A program made the position numbers and the translations under genes. Shown here piece after piece: positions 1-6,056 of a stretch of DNA of 6,430 nt. Each line of letters starts with the position of its first letter. The stretch's first letter is position 1. Location: the NCBI GenBank assembly GCA_023266715.1, contig JAHFPK010000167.1, positions 1 to 6,430 of the forward strand. The letters are read 5' to 3'. The notes under the pieces were generated by a model. The model did no database searches, was not told the origin of the DNA, and saw nothing but the letters and a program-made list of their open reading frames with translations. Source of the stretch: Hyphomicrobiales bacterium (GTDB lineage Bacteria > Pseudomonadota > Alphaproteobacteria > Rhizobiales > Aestuariivirgaceae).

Positions 1-117
1 GTTGAATCGGGCGTTGAAGGTGTGATCATTCTGGACGGCCGCGTGCCCCATTCCGTGCTGCTGGAATTGCTGACGCCGCACGGCGTTGGCACGCGTGTTT
101 CACGGACCGGTGTATGA
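1..117 (+). CDS. argB: Acetylglutamate kinase, C-terminal end (partial)
   Basis: This is the last 38 codons of a gene that begins before the window; the frame is open from base 1 to the TGA at 115-117. The peptide contains VEGVIILDGRVPHSVLLELL followed by TPHGVGT, which I recognise as the C-terminal end of N-acetylglutamate kinase, the enzyme that phosphorylates N-acetylglutamate in arginine synthesis in the cytoplasm. In the relatives I recall, the protein ends soon after a GTL-like tripeptide; here it ends GTRVSRTGV, a few residues longer or different. The stop overlaps the next start as ATGA, so the two genes are probably translationally coupled. The active-site part lies outside the window, so the call rests on the tail and on the gene order. 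Confidence 0.8.
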   Translation, partial: VESGVEGVIILDGRVPHSVLLELLTPHGVGTRVSRTGV

Positions 118-839
118 GGGGTTTCGACCATATCGACACCTGGGTGTTTGATCTCGACAACACACTCTATCCAGCCTCATGCCGCCTGTTCGATCAGATC
201 GATAGGAAGATGACCGGGCTCGTCTCCGAAATTTTGAAAATTGCGCCGGCAGAAGCGCGAACCATTCAAAAAGGTCTGTTCCACAAGTATGGTACCACGC
301 TGCGTGGCCTCATGGTCGAGCATGAAGTTGATCCCATCTATTTTCTGCGCCACGCCCATGACATTGACTACGCGCCCGTTCCCGCCAACGTGGAATTAGA
401 TGAAGCCCTGCATGCGCTTCCTGGGCGAAAGTTGATTTTCACTAACGGCACCGTTGCCCATGCCGAAAGTGTGTTAAAGCAGTTGGGTGTCACCCGCCAC
501 TTCAAGGATATTTTTGATATCGTCCATTCCGATTACATTCCGAAACCTGAGCGCGGGCCCTATGAAAAATTTATCCGCCAAACCAAAATCAGGCCTGAGA
601 CCTCCGCCATGTTTGAGGACATTGCGCGCAACCTTCAGGCTCCCCATGAGTTGGGCATGACCACCGTATTGGTCACATCGGATGACAATGCCGATGCCAA
701 TATCCTGAATGGCATTGGCCGCGCCGACTATGTCCATCACGTCACAAGTGATCTCGCCGGATTCCTGAAATCCGTCTCCATAAAATTATCGCATTATCAA
801 GAGGGAGCATCCCATGAAAAACATTCAAGCCATCATTGA
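114..839 (+). CDS. HAD-superfamily pyrimidine 5'-nucleotidase
   Basis: A 241-residue cytoplasmic HAD phosphatase of the subfamily IA type, similar to the pyrimidine 5'-nucleotidase (SDT1/PHM8-like) family, which dephosphorylates pyrimidine nucleoside monophosphates. All four HAD motifs are visible: motif I FDLDNTLYP at residues 12-20 (nucleophile Asp13, acid/base Asp15), motif II TNG at 110-112, motif III Lys144 in PKPE, and motif IV FEDIARNL at 167-174 (Asp169). Residues about 21-95 form the helical cap. The ATG start overlaps the argB stop (ATGA). The 3' end runs 26 nt into dapD, so its last residues, a His-rich tail (HEKHSSHH), are read in another frame over the dapD start. The exact substrate is inferred from family and from conserved position next to argB and dapD. 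Confidence 0.88.
   Translation: MRGFDHIDTWVFDLDNTLYPASCRLFDQIDRKMTGLVSEILKIAPAEARTIQKGLFHKYGTTLRGLMVEHEVDPIYFLRHAHDIDYAPVPANVELDEALHALPGRKLIFTNGTVAHAESVLKQLGVTRHFKDIFDIVHSDYIPKPERGPYEKFIRQTKIRPETSAMFEDIARNLQAPHELGMTTVLVTSDDNADANILNGIGRADYVHHVTSDLAGFLKSVSIKLSHYQEGASHEKHSSHH
801..807 (+). promoter_or_regulatory. Ribosome binding site of dapD inside the upstream gene
   Basis: GAGGGAG lies 6 nt before the dapD ATG at 814 and fixes that start. It sits inside the coding sequence of the upstream nucleotidase, whose stop is only reached at 837-839. Ribosomes finishing the nucleotidase must therefore cross this site. Confidence 0.75.
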
Positions 840-1662
840 GCAGGCCTGGGAGGCGCGCGACAAGATAACCCTGAAAACCAAGGGGCCAATCCGCAAGGCC
901 GTTGCAACCGCGATGAACATGCTCGATTCCGGCGAGGTCCGCGTTTGCGAGAAGGTGGCTGGCGCCAATGAGACGCAATGGGTGACCAACCAGTGGCTCA
1001 AGAAGGCCGTGCTCCTGTCTTTCCGCCTGAATGATATGGAACTTATCGGTGGTGGCTCCGGCAAATCGAAGTGGTGGGACAAGGTGCCGTCAAAATTCGA
1101 GGGCTGGACCGCCAAGGACTTTCGGGCGGGGGGATTCCGCGCCGTGCCAAACTGCGTCGTGCGCCACTCCGCCTATATCGCACCGGGCGTCATCCTCATG
1201 CCGTCCTTCGTGAATTTGGGCGCCTATGTCGACAAGGGCACCATGGTTGATACCTGGGTGGCCGTCGGCTCCTGCGCCCAGATCGGCAAGAACGTGCATC
1301 TCTCCGGCGGCGTCGGTATCGGCGGCGTTTTGGAGCCCATGCAGGTAGGCCCCACCATCATCGAAGATAATTGCTTCATCGGCGCGCGCTCGGAAGTTGT
1401 GGAAGGTGTTATCGTCGGCGAAGGCTCGGTCCTCTCTATGGGCGTATACATCGGCCAGTCCACCAAGATCGTCGACCGCGCCACGGGCGAAGTCTTCATG
1501 GGCCGCGTGCCGCCCTATTCCGTCGTGGTGCCAGGCTCCCTGCCGCAGAAGCCCTATGCCGACGGATCGCCAAGTCCTTCGCTCTACTGCGCCGTGATCA
1601 TAAAGCGCGTCGACGAAAAGACCCGTTCCAAGACCGCCATTAATGATTTGTTGCGGGACTGA
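814..1662 (+). CDS. dapD: 2,3,4,5-tetrahydropyridine-2,6-dicarboxylate N-succinyltransferase
   Basis: A 282-residue cytoplasmic enzyme that transfers succinyl from succinyl-CoA to tetrahydrodipicolinate, the first committed step of the succinylase branch to meso-diaminopimelate and lysine. The N-terminal helical domain (about 1-105) includes the family signature NQWLKKAVLLSFRLND at 59-74. Residues about 110-235 are a left-handed parallel beta-helix built from hexapeptide repeats, with the near-invariant stretches MPSFVNLGAYVDKGTMVDTW (129-148), VGSCAQIGKNVHLSGGVGIG (151-170) and EDNCFIGARSEVVEG (184-198). Asp140 and Glu194 lie in the two segments that carry the proposed catalytic acids of the family. 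The C-terminus LYCAVIIKRVDEKTRSK is also typical, and the length matches full-length DapD. It shares its pathway with dapE downstream, separated by the DUF805 gene. Confidence 0.97.
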   Translation: MKNIQAIIEQAWEARDKITLKTKGPIRKAVATAMNMLDSGEVRVCEKVAGANETQWVTNQWLKKAVLLSFRLNDMELIGGGSGKSKWWDKVPSKFEGWTAKDFRAGGFRAVPNCVVRHSAYIAPGVILMPSFVNLGAYVDKGTMVDTWVAVGSCAQIGKNVHLSGGVGIGGVLEPMQVGPTIIEDNCFIGARSEVVEGVIVGEGSVLSMGVYIGQSTKIVDRATGEVFMGRVPPYSVVVPGSLPQKPYADGSPSPSLYCAVIIKRVDEKTRSKTAINDLLRD

Positions 1663-1691
1663 AACTTCCACTTCCGGTTTATGTGATTCTC

Positions 1692-1732
1692 GGGGATAAA
1701 GCCCCTGGGGGCTTCAACGGCGCAAGCGCGCC
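1692..1732 (+). other. Short inverted repeats between dapD and the DUF805 gene
   Basis: The 81-nt gap after dapD holds two small hairpins: AAGCCC/GGGCTT (1699-1704 with 1709-1714, loop CTGG) and GGCGC/GCGCC (1719-1723 with 1728-1732, loop AAGC). An alternative pairing of GGGG 1692-1695 with CCCC 1702-1705 excludes the first hairpin. No T-run follows, so this is not a standard intrinsic terminator; it could be an mRNA processing or stability element. The second hairpin ends one base before the GGAGG ribosome binding site (1734-1738) of the next gene. The role is unknown. Confidence 0.4.
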
Positions 1733-1743
1733 CGGAGGAAAAT

Positions 1744-2145
1744 ATGGACTGGAAATATCTCCTGACGAGTTTTGAAGGCCGTATCAGTCGCCAGCCTTTT
1801 TGGCTCAGTGTTCTGGCGCTTTTTATTGCCCAATGGGTGATCATGATCATCTTGAGCATGGTGTTTGGCTTTTCGATGATGGGCGGAATGGATCCCAACA
1901 CGACACCTGAACAGGCCGCTGCCATGGCCACAAGCGGCATGATGCCGATCATCATAATATCCCTGCTGTTTCTCTATCCGGCCCTCGCGGTCTATACGAA
2001 GCGCTGGCATGACCGCGGCAAGTCCGGCTGGTGGACGCTGATCCTGCTGGTACCGTTTATTGGCTTCATATGGTTCCTGGTTGAATGCGGATTCCTGCGC
2101 GGCACCGAGGGTCCGAACCAGTACGGCAATGACCCGTTGGCTTGA
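1744..2145 (+). CDS. DUF805 family inner-membrane protein
   Basis: A 133-residue protein of the DUF805 (YhaH-like) family, whose function is unknown. The family motifs are visible: FEGRISRQPFW near the N-terminus (10-20), KRWHDRGKSGWW at 86-97, and GPNQYGNDPL at 123-132. There are three hydrophobic segments, at about 20-43, 66-83 and 97-115, so an inner-membrane location is inferred; there is no cleavable signal peptide. A Met/Gly-rich loop (42-67) links the first two segments. The start is set by GGAGG at 1734-1738, 5 nt before the ATG. The gene sits between dapD and dapE and ends at a strong terminator, so it is the last gene of the argB-side transcript. A link to lysine or cell-wall synthesis is suggested only by position. 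Confidence 0.9.
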   Translation: MDWKYLLTSFEGRISRQPFWLSVLALFIAQWVIMIILSMVFGFSMMGGMDPNTTPEQAAAMATSGMMPIIIISLLFLYPALAVYTKRWHDRGKSGWWTLILLVPFIGFIWFLVECGFLRGTEGPNQYGNDPLA

Positions 2146-2167
2146 GTTTTTAATTTGGTTAACAAGG

Positions 2168-2198
2168 CGTCCGGTCATTCTGGCCGGACGTATTTTTT
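2168..2198 (+). terminator. Rho-independent terminator after the DUF805 gene
   Basis: CGTCCGG (2168-2174) pairs with CCGGACG (2184-2190); a G-U and a C-G pair extend this to a 9-bp stem with a 5-nt loop. TATTTTTT (2191-2198) follows directly. It lies 22 nt after the DUF805 stop and only 6 nt before the first possible dapE ATG, so it should separate dapE from the upstream operon, or make dapE depend on read-through. Confidence 0.9.
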
Positions 2199-2204
2199 AC
2201 CGCT

Positions 2205-3389
2205 ATGCTGGCGCCCATGAAAAATGCGCCGACCGATTCCGTCCCCATCCTGCAAGACCTGATCCGCTGCCGCTCCATCACACCCCATGAGGGCGGAGCA
2301 CTTACCGTGCTCGAAAACCTGTTGAGCAGCTATGGCTTTGTCTGCCAGCGCCTGATCTTCAAGGACAAGGACACGCCGGACGTTGAAAATCTTTTTGCCC
2401 GCATCGGCACCGCCGAACCGCATCTGTGTTTTGCCGGCCACACCGATGTGGTGCCCGCTGGCAATGAGGCCGATTGGACCCAAGACCCTTTCGCCGCCGA
2501 AATCAAGGATGGGGTTCTCTACGGCAGGGGTGCCATCGACATGAAAGGCTCGGTTGCCGCCTTTGCCGCTGCGGCCATCGATTACGTGAAGGAGAATGGC
2601 AAGCCAGCGGGCTCCATTTCATTTCTGATTACGGGCGATGAGGAAGGCCCCGCCATCAATGGCACCGTGAAGGTCTTGGAATGGATGAAGGCCAATGGCC
2701 ATCTTCCCAACCATTGCCTTGTGGGCGAACCGAGTTCAGTGGAAAAATTGGGCGATACCATCAAGGTTGGCCGCCGTGGTTCTCTCAGTTTTGATGTCAC
2801 CGTGGAAGGCGTCCAGGGCCACGTGGCCTACCCAAAAAAAACCGACAATCCAATTTCGAAACTGGCCCGCCTCGTGGACTGGATCTCACAGGCGAAACTC
2901 GATGACGGCAATGACCATTTCGACCCCTCGACTCTCGCGGTGACGACCTTTGATGTGGGAAATCCCGCAGGCAATGTTGTGCCCGCCCGCGCTACAACGA
3001 AATTCAATATCCGCTACAGCACGGAACATAATTTTCAATCCCTGCGCGATTGGGTGGACGCCCAGGTTGCGGCGGTAAAAAAAGAGCTTGGCGGTACCTG
3101 GATTGTCAATGCTTACGAAGGTGCCGAAGCTTTCATCACCGAACCCGGCGCTTTTGTGGGCCTTGTGCAGGATGCGGTGGAACAGGAAACCGGGCTTGTG
3201 CCAAAACTTTCTACCGCTGGCGGAACATCCGATGCCCGCTTCATCAAGAACTATTGCCCGGTGCTTGAATTTGGCCCCATCAACGCCACCATCCACCAGG
3301 TCGATGAGCGCATTTCGATTGATGAACTTCGCGCCACGCAAATCATCTATGGCCGCATCATTGCGGCCTACTTCAATAATCAACCCTGA
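2205..3389 (+). CDS. dapE: Succinyl-diaminopimelate desuccinylase
   Basis: A 394-residue zinc metallopeptidase-fold (M20) enzyme that hydrolyses N-succinyl-LL-2,6-diaminopimelate to LL-diaminopimelate and succinate in the cytoplasm. The dinuclear metal ligands and base, placed by comparison with the known DapE pattern, are His79 (AGHTDVVPAG), Asp112 (YGRGAIDMKG), Glu146 (catalytic base) and Glu147 in TGDEEGPAINGT, Glu175 (VGEPSS) and His364 (ATIHQVDE). The dimerisation domain lies roughly at 190-305. Two starts are possible: ATG 2205, and ATG 2217, which gives 390 residues and agrees better with DapE N-termini I recall. Neither has a Shine-Dalgarno sequence, and a terminator ends a few bases upstream. 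The 3' end overlaps convergent truA by 17 bp. Confidence 0.96.
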   Translation: MLAPMKNAPTDSVPILQDLIRCRSITPHEGGALTVLENLLSSYGFVCQRLIFKDKDTPDVENLFARIGTAEPHLCFAGHTDVVPAGNEADWTQDPFAAEIKDGVLYGRGAIDMKGSVAAFAAAAIDYVKENGKPAGSISFLITGDEEGPAINGTVKVLEWMKANGHLPNHCLVGEPSSVEKLGDTIKVGRRGSLSFDVTVEGVQGHVAYPKKTDNPISKLARLVDWISQAKLDDGNDHFDPSTLAVTTFDVGNPAGNVVPARATTKFNIRYSTEHNFQSLRDWVDAQVAAVKKELGGTWIVNAYEGAEAFITEPGAFVGLVQDAVEQETGLVPKLSTAGGTSDARFIKNYCPVLEFGPINATIHQVDERISIDELRATQIIYGRIIAAYFNNQP

Positions 3390-4110
3390 CGAGATAAAGT
3401 CCTTCCGGTGGCGCAACTACGCCACAGGCCGTGCGGTCCTTGGCATCCAGGGCTGCCTGCAGGTCTTGGGACGTCCACTTGCCTTCGCCAACAAGTTTCA
3501 GCGAACCCACCATGGAGCGCACCTGGCTGTGCAGGAACGAGCGCGACTCCGTGCGGATTTCAATGAATTCGCCGAAGCGGCTCACATCGAGACGGTCAAG
3601 GGTACGCAGGGGCGATTGCGCCTGGCACTGGCTGTCGCGAAAGGTTGAAAAATCATGGTGGCCGACAAGGATTTTGGCCGCCTCATGCATGGCGTTCGCA
3701 TCAAGCTCCACGGGCACGAACCAGACCTGGCCCTGATCGAGGGTTGGCGGCGCCCGGCGGTTGAGAATGCGGTAGAGATAATGCCGCTTGGTGCCGGAAA
3801 AGCGCGCATTGAAATCATCGGGCACGAGCTCAGCTTCGAGAACGCAAACCTTGTGCGGCCTCACCCCGGCATTGATGGCATTGCGCAACACGAAGGGATC
3901 CCACTCACGCAGCAGGTCGACATGGGCCACTTGCCCCAGCGCATGAACACCCGCATCGGTGCGGCCAGCCCCCTGCACCATGGCCGGCTCACCATTGATT
4001 TGCGCGATTGCCGCCGTGAGCACGCCCTGAATGGTCTTGTCATGGAGCTGAATTTGCCAGCCGTAGAATTCAGCACCATTATATTCGAGTGTGAGCTTGT
4101 AGCGCGGCAT
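3373..4110 (-). CDS. truA: tRNA pseudouridine(38-40) synthase
   Basis: A 245-residue enzyme that converts uridine to pseudouridine at positions 38-40 of the tRNA anticodon arm. The catalytic aspartate is Asp52 in GAGRTDAGVHALGQVAH (47-63). FNARFSGTKRHYLYRI (100-115) contains Tyr111, matching the tyrosine that stacks in the active site, and FLHSQVRSMVGSL is the C-terminal signature with its conserved Arg. The N-terminus MPRYKLTLEYNGAEFYGWQ is typical and the length is normal for alphaproteobacteria. The ATG shares one base with the fmt stop (TGATG), so it is the last gene of a coupled def-fmt-truA operon. No clear Shine-Dalgarno sequence is seen. Its end overlaps dapE on the other strand, and no terminator is visible near its stop. 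Confidence 0.96.
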   Translation of the reverse strand: MPRYKLTLEYNGAEFYGWQIQLHDKTIQGVLTAAIAQINGEPAMVQGAGRTDAGVHALGQVAHVDLLREWDPFVLRNAINAGVRPHKVCVLEAELVPDDFNARFSGTKRHYLYRILNRRAPPTLDQGQVWFVPVELDANAMHEAAKILVGHHDFSTFRDSQCQAQSPLRTLDRLDVSRFGEFIEIRTESRSFLHSQVRSMVGSLKLVGEGKWTSQDLQAALDAKDRTACGVVAPPEGLYLVRVDY

Positions 4111-5015
4111 CAGGTAAGCCTTGTGCCTTTGGGAACCGGAAATCCGCGCAGGAACGTGGCGGTGTCCATCACGCCTTTTCCTTCGCGCTGCAATTTGACG
4201 AGGCGAACGGCGTTGGAGCCGCAGGCAACGGTGAGATGTTCATCAAGAACAGAACCTGCCGCGCCCGCTTGCTCGATAATTTCGCAGGCCAGAACCTTGA
4301 CACGCGAGTCCTTGAAACTGAACCACGCGCCGGGAAAAGGCGACAGGCCATGAATATGATTGTGAACGTCACGGGCACTCTTTGAAAAATCTATATGTGT
4401 TTCGGTCTTTTCAATCTTCCTGGCATAGGTGACGCCTTCGCTTGATTGCTTAGTACAGGGAACCGGAAATTTTTCCAGAGTCTTCGCCATCAGGGCGGCG
4501 CCGAGCTTTGCCAACTCATCGTGCAGCAGTCCTGCCGTTGTTGCCGGCGTTATGGCAATACGAGCCATCTTGCATACGGGACCTGTATCAAGACCTTCTT
4601 CCATCCGCATAATGCTGACGCCGGATTCCATATCGCCCGCCATGACTGCGCGTTGAATGGGGGCGGCTCCCCGCCAGCGTGGCAAAAGCGAAGCATGAAC
4701 ATTGAAACAGCCCAGGCGCGGTGCATTTAGGATTGGAAGCGGCAAAATAAGGCCGTAAGCCACAACCACAGCCGCATCGGCCTTGAACACGGCAAATGAA
4801 TTTTGCTCGTCGGCAGAGCGCACGTGGCGGGGTGTTCTGACTTCCATGCCCTTTGAAATTGCATAGTCATGCACGGGCGATGGCCGCAAATTTTGCCCCC
4901 GCCCAGCTGGCCGCGGCGGTTGCGAATAGACGCAGAGAATGTCATGTCCGGCAGCGACGAGCGCTTGCAGCGTGACAACAGCGAATTCGGGTGTGCCCAT
5001 GAACACGAGCTTCAT
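4110..5015 (-). CDS. fmt: Methionyl-tRNA formyltransferase
   Basis: A 301-residue cytoplasmic enzyme that formylates initiator Met-tRNA using 10-formyltetrahydrofolate. The N-terminal Rossmann-type catalytic domain starts MKLVFMGTPEFAV and carries FNVHASLLPRWRGAAPIQRA (104-123), with Asn105 and His107 as catalytic residues and Asp143 in GLDTGPV. The loop YSQPPRPAGRGQ (30-41) is the family's Arg/Pro-rich segment. The C-terminal tRNA-binding domain covers about 205-301 and includes the conserved NHIHGLSPFPGAWF. The start lies 4 nt after the def stop and the stop overlaps truA, so the three genes form one operon. Def later removes the formyl group that Fmt adds. No strong Shine-Dalgarno sequence is present; translational coupling to def is likely. 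Confidence 0.97.
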   Translation of the reverse strand: MKLVFMGTPEFAVVTLQALVAAGHDILCVYSQPPRPAGRGQNLRPSPVHDYAISKGMEVRTPRHVRSADEQNSFAVFKADAAVVVAYGLILPLPILNAPRLGCFNVHASLLPRWRGAAPIQRAVMAGDMESGVSIMRMEEGLDTGPVCKMARIAITPATTAGLLHDELAKLGAALMAKTLEKFPVPCTKQSSEGVTYARKIEKTETHIDFSKSARDVHNHIHGLSPFPGAWFSFKDSRVKVLACEIIEQAGAAGSVLDEHLTVACGSNAVRLVKLQREGKGVMDTATFLRGFPVPKGTRLT

Positions 5016-5019
5016 GGGC

Positions 5020-5535
5020 CTAGAGCTTTCCCAGTTTCTGCGCCTTCACAAACTTTTTGACCACCCGGTCGCGTTTCAGCTTGGAAATATAGTCAATGAA
5101 CAGCACGCCGTTGAGATGGTCGATTTCATGCTGAATGCAGGTGGACAGCACGCCGCTGGCATTGAGCTCCTGGGGTTCGCCCTGCCGGTCGAGATAGCGC
5201 ACTTTCACCTCGGATGGCCGTGACACCATTTCAAAAAATTCCGGAATGGAAAGGCAGCCTTCCTCATAGTCGCTCAGGGCCTCGCTGGCCGACATGATTT
5301 CCGGATTGGCCATGAACAGCGGCTGGCGTTCTTCGCCGTCCTTGGAAAGGTCAATCACCACCAGCCGCTGGGGCACGCCAATCTGCACCGCGGCCAGGCC
5401 GATGCCCGGTGCATCATACATGGTCTCCAGCATGTCATCGAATATCTTGCGCACAGCCTTGTCCACGCCCACAACGGGCTTGGACGTTTGCCGCAGAAGC
5501 GGATCAGGCAGGGTGATAATGTCGCGAAGGCTCAT
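5020..5535 (-). CDS. def: Peptide deformylase
   Basis: A 171-residue metallo-hydrolase that removes the formyl group from the N-terminal methionine of new proteins. The three family motifs are intact: GIGLAAVQ at 44-51, EGCLS at 92-96 (Cys94 is the metal ligand), and QHEIDHLNG at 135-143 with metal ligands His136 and His140 and catalytic Glu137. I chose the ATG at 5535 because MSLRDIITLPDPLLR is the usual N-terminus and GAGG lies just upstream, although with only 3 nt spacing. An in-frame ATG at 5589 would add 18 residues but has no ribosome binding site. The gene heads the def-fmt-truA operon and is transcribed away from the GYD-domain gene. Confidence 0.96.
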   Translation of the reverse strand: MSLRDIITLPDPLLRQTSKPVVGVDKAVRKIFDDMLETMYDAPGIGLAAVQIGVPQRLVVIDLSKDGEERQPLFMANPEIMSASEALSDYEEGCLSIPEFFEMVSRPSEVKVRYLDRQGEPQELNASGVLSTCIQHEIDHLNGVLFIDYISKLKRDRVVKKFVKAQKLGKL

Positions 5536-5542
5536 GGCCCTC

Positions 5543-5571
5543 AGATAAGCGAGCAGGCCTTCAAGGTCAAT
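5543..5571 (-). promoter_or_regulatory. Possible def promoter giving a leaderless mRNA
   Basis: On the minus strand, ATTGAC (5566-5571) and TTATCT (5543-5548) are spaced by 17 bp. They match 5 of 6 and 4 of 6 bases of the alphaproteobacterial CTTGAC/CTATAT consensus. A start about 7 nt after the -10 box would fall on, or next to, the A of the def ATG at 5535. This is inferred from consensus only, and a promoter further upstream cannot be excluded. Confidence 0.3.
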
Positions 5572-5672
5572 CAGGCGAGCCAGACGCATCGCCAGGGCGG
5601 CAAAACCATGCTATCTTAAGCTACTTTCGCTGGAAAAAGGCGGATTGTCGCCTAGCCTCGCGAAACGCAATT

Positions 5673-5678
5673 GGGAGG
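5673..5678 (+). promoter_or_regulatory. Ribosome binding site of the GYD-domain gene
   Basis: GGGAGG lies 5 nt before the ATG at 5684. It decides the start against an in-frame TTG at 5645, which would add 13 residues encoded over the ribosome binding site itself. Confidence 0.8.
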
Positions 5679-5683
5679 ATCAC

Positions 5684-5974
5684 ATGGCCAAATATATCGA
5701 GCTTTTAAGCTGGACCGACCAGGGTATCAAAAATGTAAAGGACAGCCCCAAGCGGTTGGATGCAGGCAAAGCCCTTGCCAAGAAGATGGGCTGCGAAATA
5801 CGGAAATTTTACATGACCACCGGGGCCTGCGACATGGTGGTCATCATAGATGCGCCCGATGACGAAACAGCCGCAAAATTCAACCTGACCCTCGCCATGG
5901 GTGGCAATGTCCGCACCACAACCCTTAAAGCCTTCTCCGAGGATGCCTATCGCAAGATAATTGGCAGCCTGTGA
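5684..5974 (+). CDS. GYD domain-containing protein
   Basis: A 96-residue cytoplasmic protein of the GYD family, small alpha/beta proteins with a ferredoxin-like pattern and no settled function. The N-terminus MAKYIELLSWTDQGIKNVKDSP, the central FYMTTGACDMVVIIDAPDDE (42-61), and NVRTTTLKAFSEDAYRKII (75-93) follow the family closely over its whole length. The aromatic residue of the G-x-Y-D stretch that I associate with the family name is replaced by cysteine here (G47-A48-C49-D50). There are no membrane segments or signal peptide. It has a strong ribosome binding site and stands alone: def is divergent on its left, and a large hairpin on its right may mark the transcript end. The family resembles dimeric stress-responsive or Dabb-like barrels in size, but I give no enzymatic role. 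Confidence 0.88.
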   Translation: MAKYIELLSWTDQGIKNVKDSPKRLDAGKALAKKMGCEIRKFYMTTGACDMVVIIDAPDDETAAKFNLTLAMGGNVRTTTLKAFSEDAYRKIIGSL

Positions 5975-5993
5975 CAGCAGAGGCAGAGGTAGG

Positions 5994-6043
5994 GGCGCGC
6001 CTTCCGCCTAGGTGACTTCACCTAGGCGAAAGGAATTCGCGCC
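5994..6043 (+). terminator. 20-bp compound hairpin after the GYD gene
   Basis: The core is a perfect 10-bp stem, CGCCTAGGTG (6005-6014) with CACCTAGGCG (6019-6028), loop ACTT. After one C-A mismatch, CCTT (6000-6003) pairs with AAGG (6030-6033). After an AATT bulge, GGCGCG (5994-5999) pairs with CGCGCC (6038-6043). It begins 20 nt after the GYD stop. There is no T-run on either side, so it is not a textbook intrinsic terminator; an mRNA 3'-end stabiliser or a repeat element is equally possible. Confidence 0.55.
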
Positions 6044-6056
6044 AAATATTAACTTG

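Noticed and set aside
1090..1671. Long minus-strand open frame (193 codons) opposite dapD
   Set aside because: It lies wholly antisense to an unmistakable dapD and its protein resembles no family; it is a by-product of GC-rich codon usage.
2886..3416. Minus-strand open frame of 176 codons opposite the 3' half of dapE
   Set aside because: It is a shadow of dapE with no recognisable domain; it also overlaps the end of truA in another frame.
3655..4353. Plus-strand open frame of 232 codons across truA and fmt
   Set aside because: It is antisense to two clear, motif-complete genes, crosses their junction, and shows no domain.
5588..5616. Promoter for the GYD gene with -10 box CTATCT
   Set aside because: The -10 matches 5 of 6 bases, but the sequence 17 bp upstream (ATCGCC) matches only 3 of 6, so it is not supportable.
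5634..5653. Minus-strand hairpin AGGCG/CGCCT followed by TTTTT, a mini terminator
   Set aside because: The stem is only 5 bp and no minus-strand gene lies upstream to need it; most likely chance.
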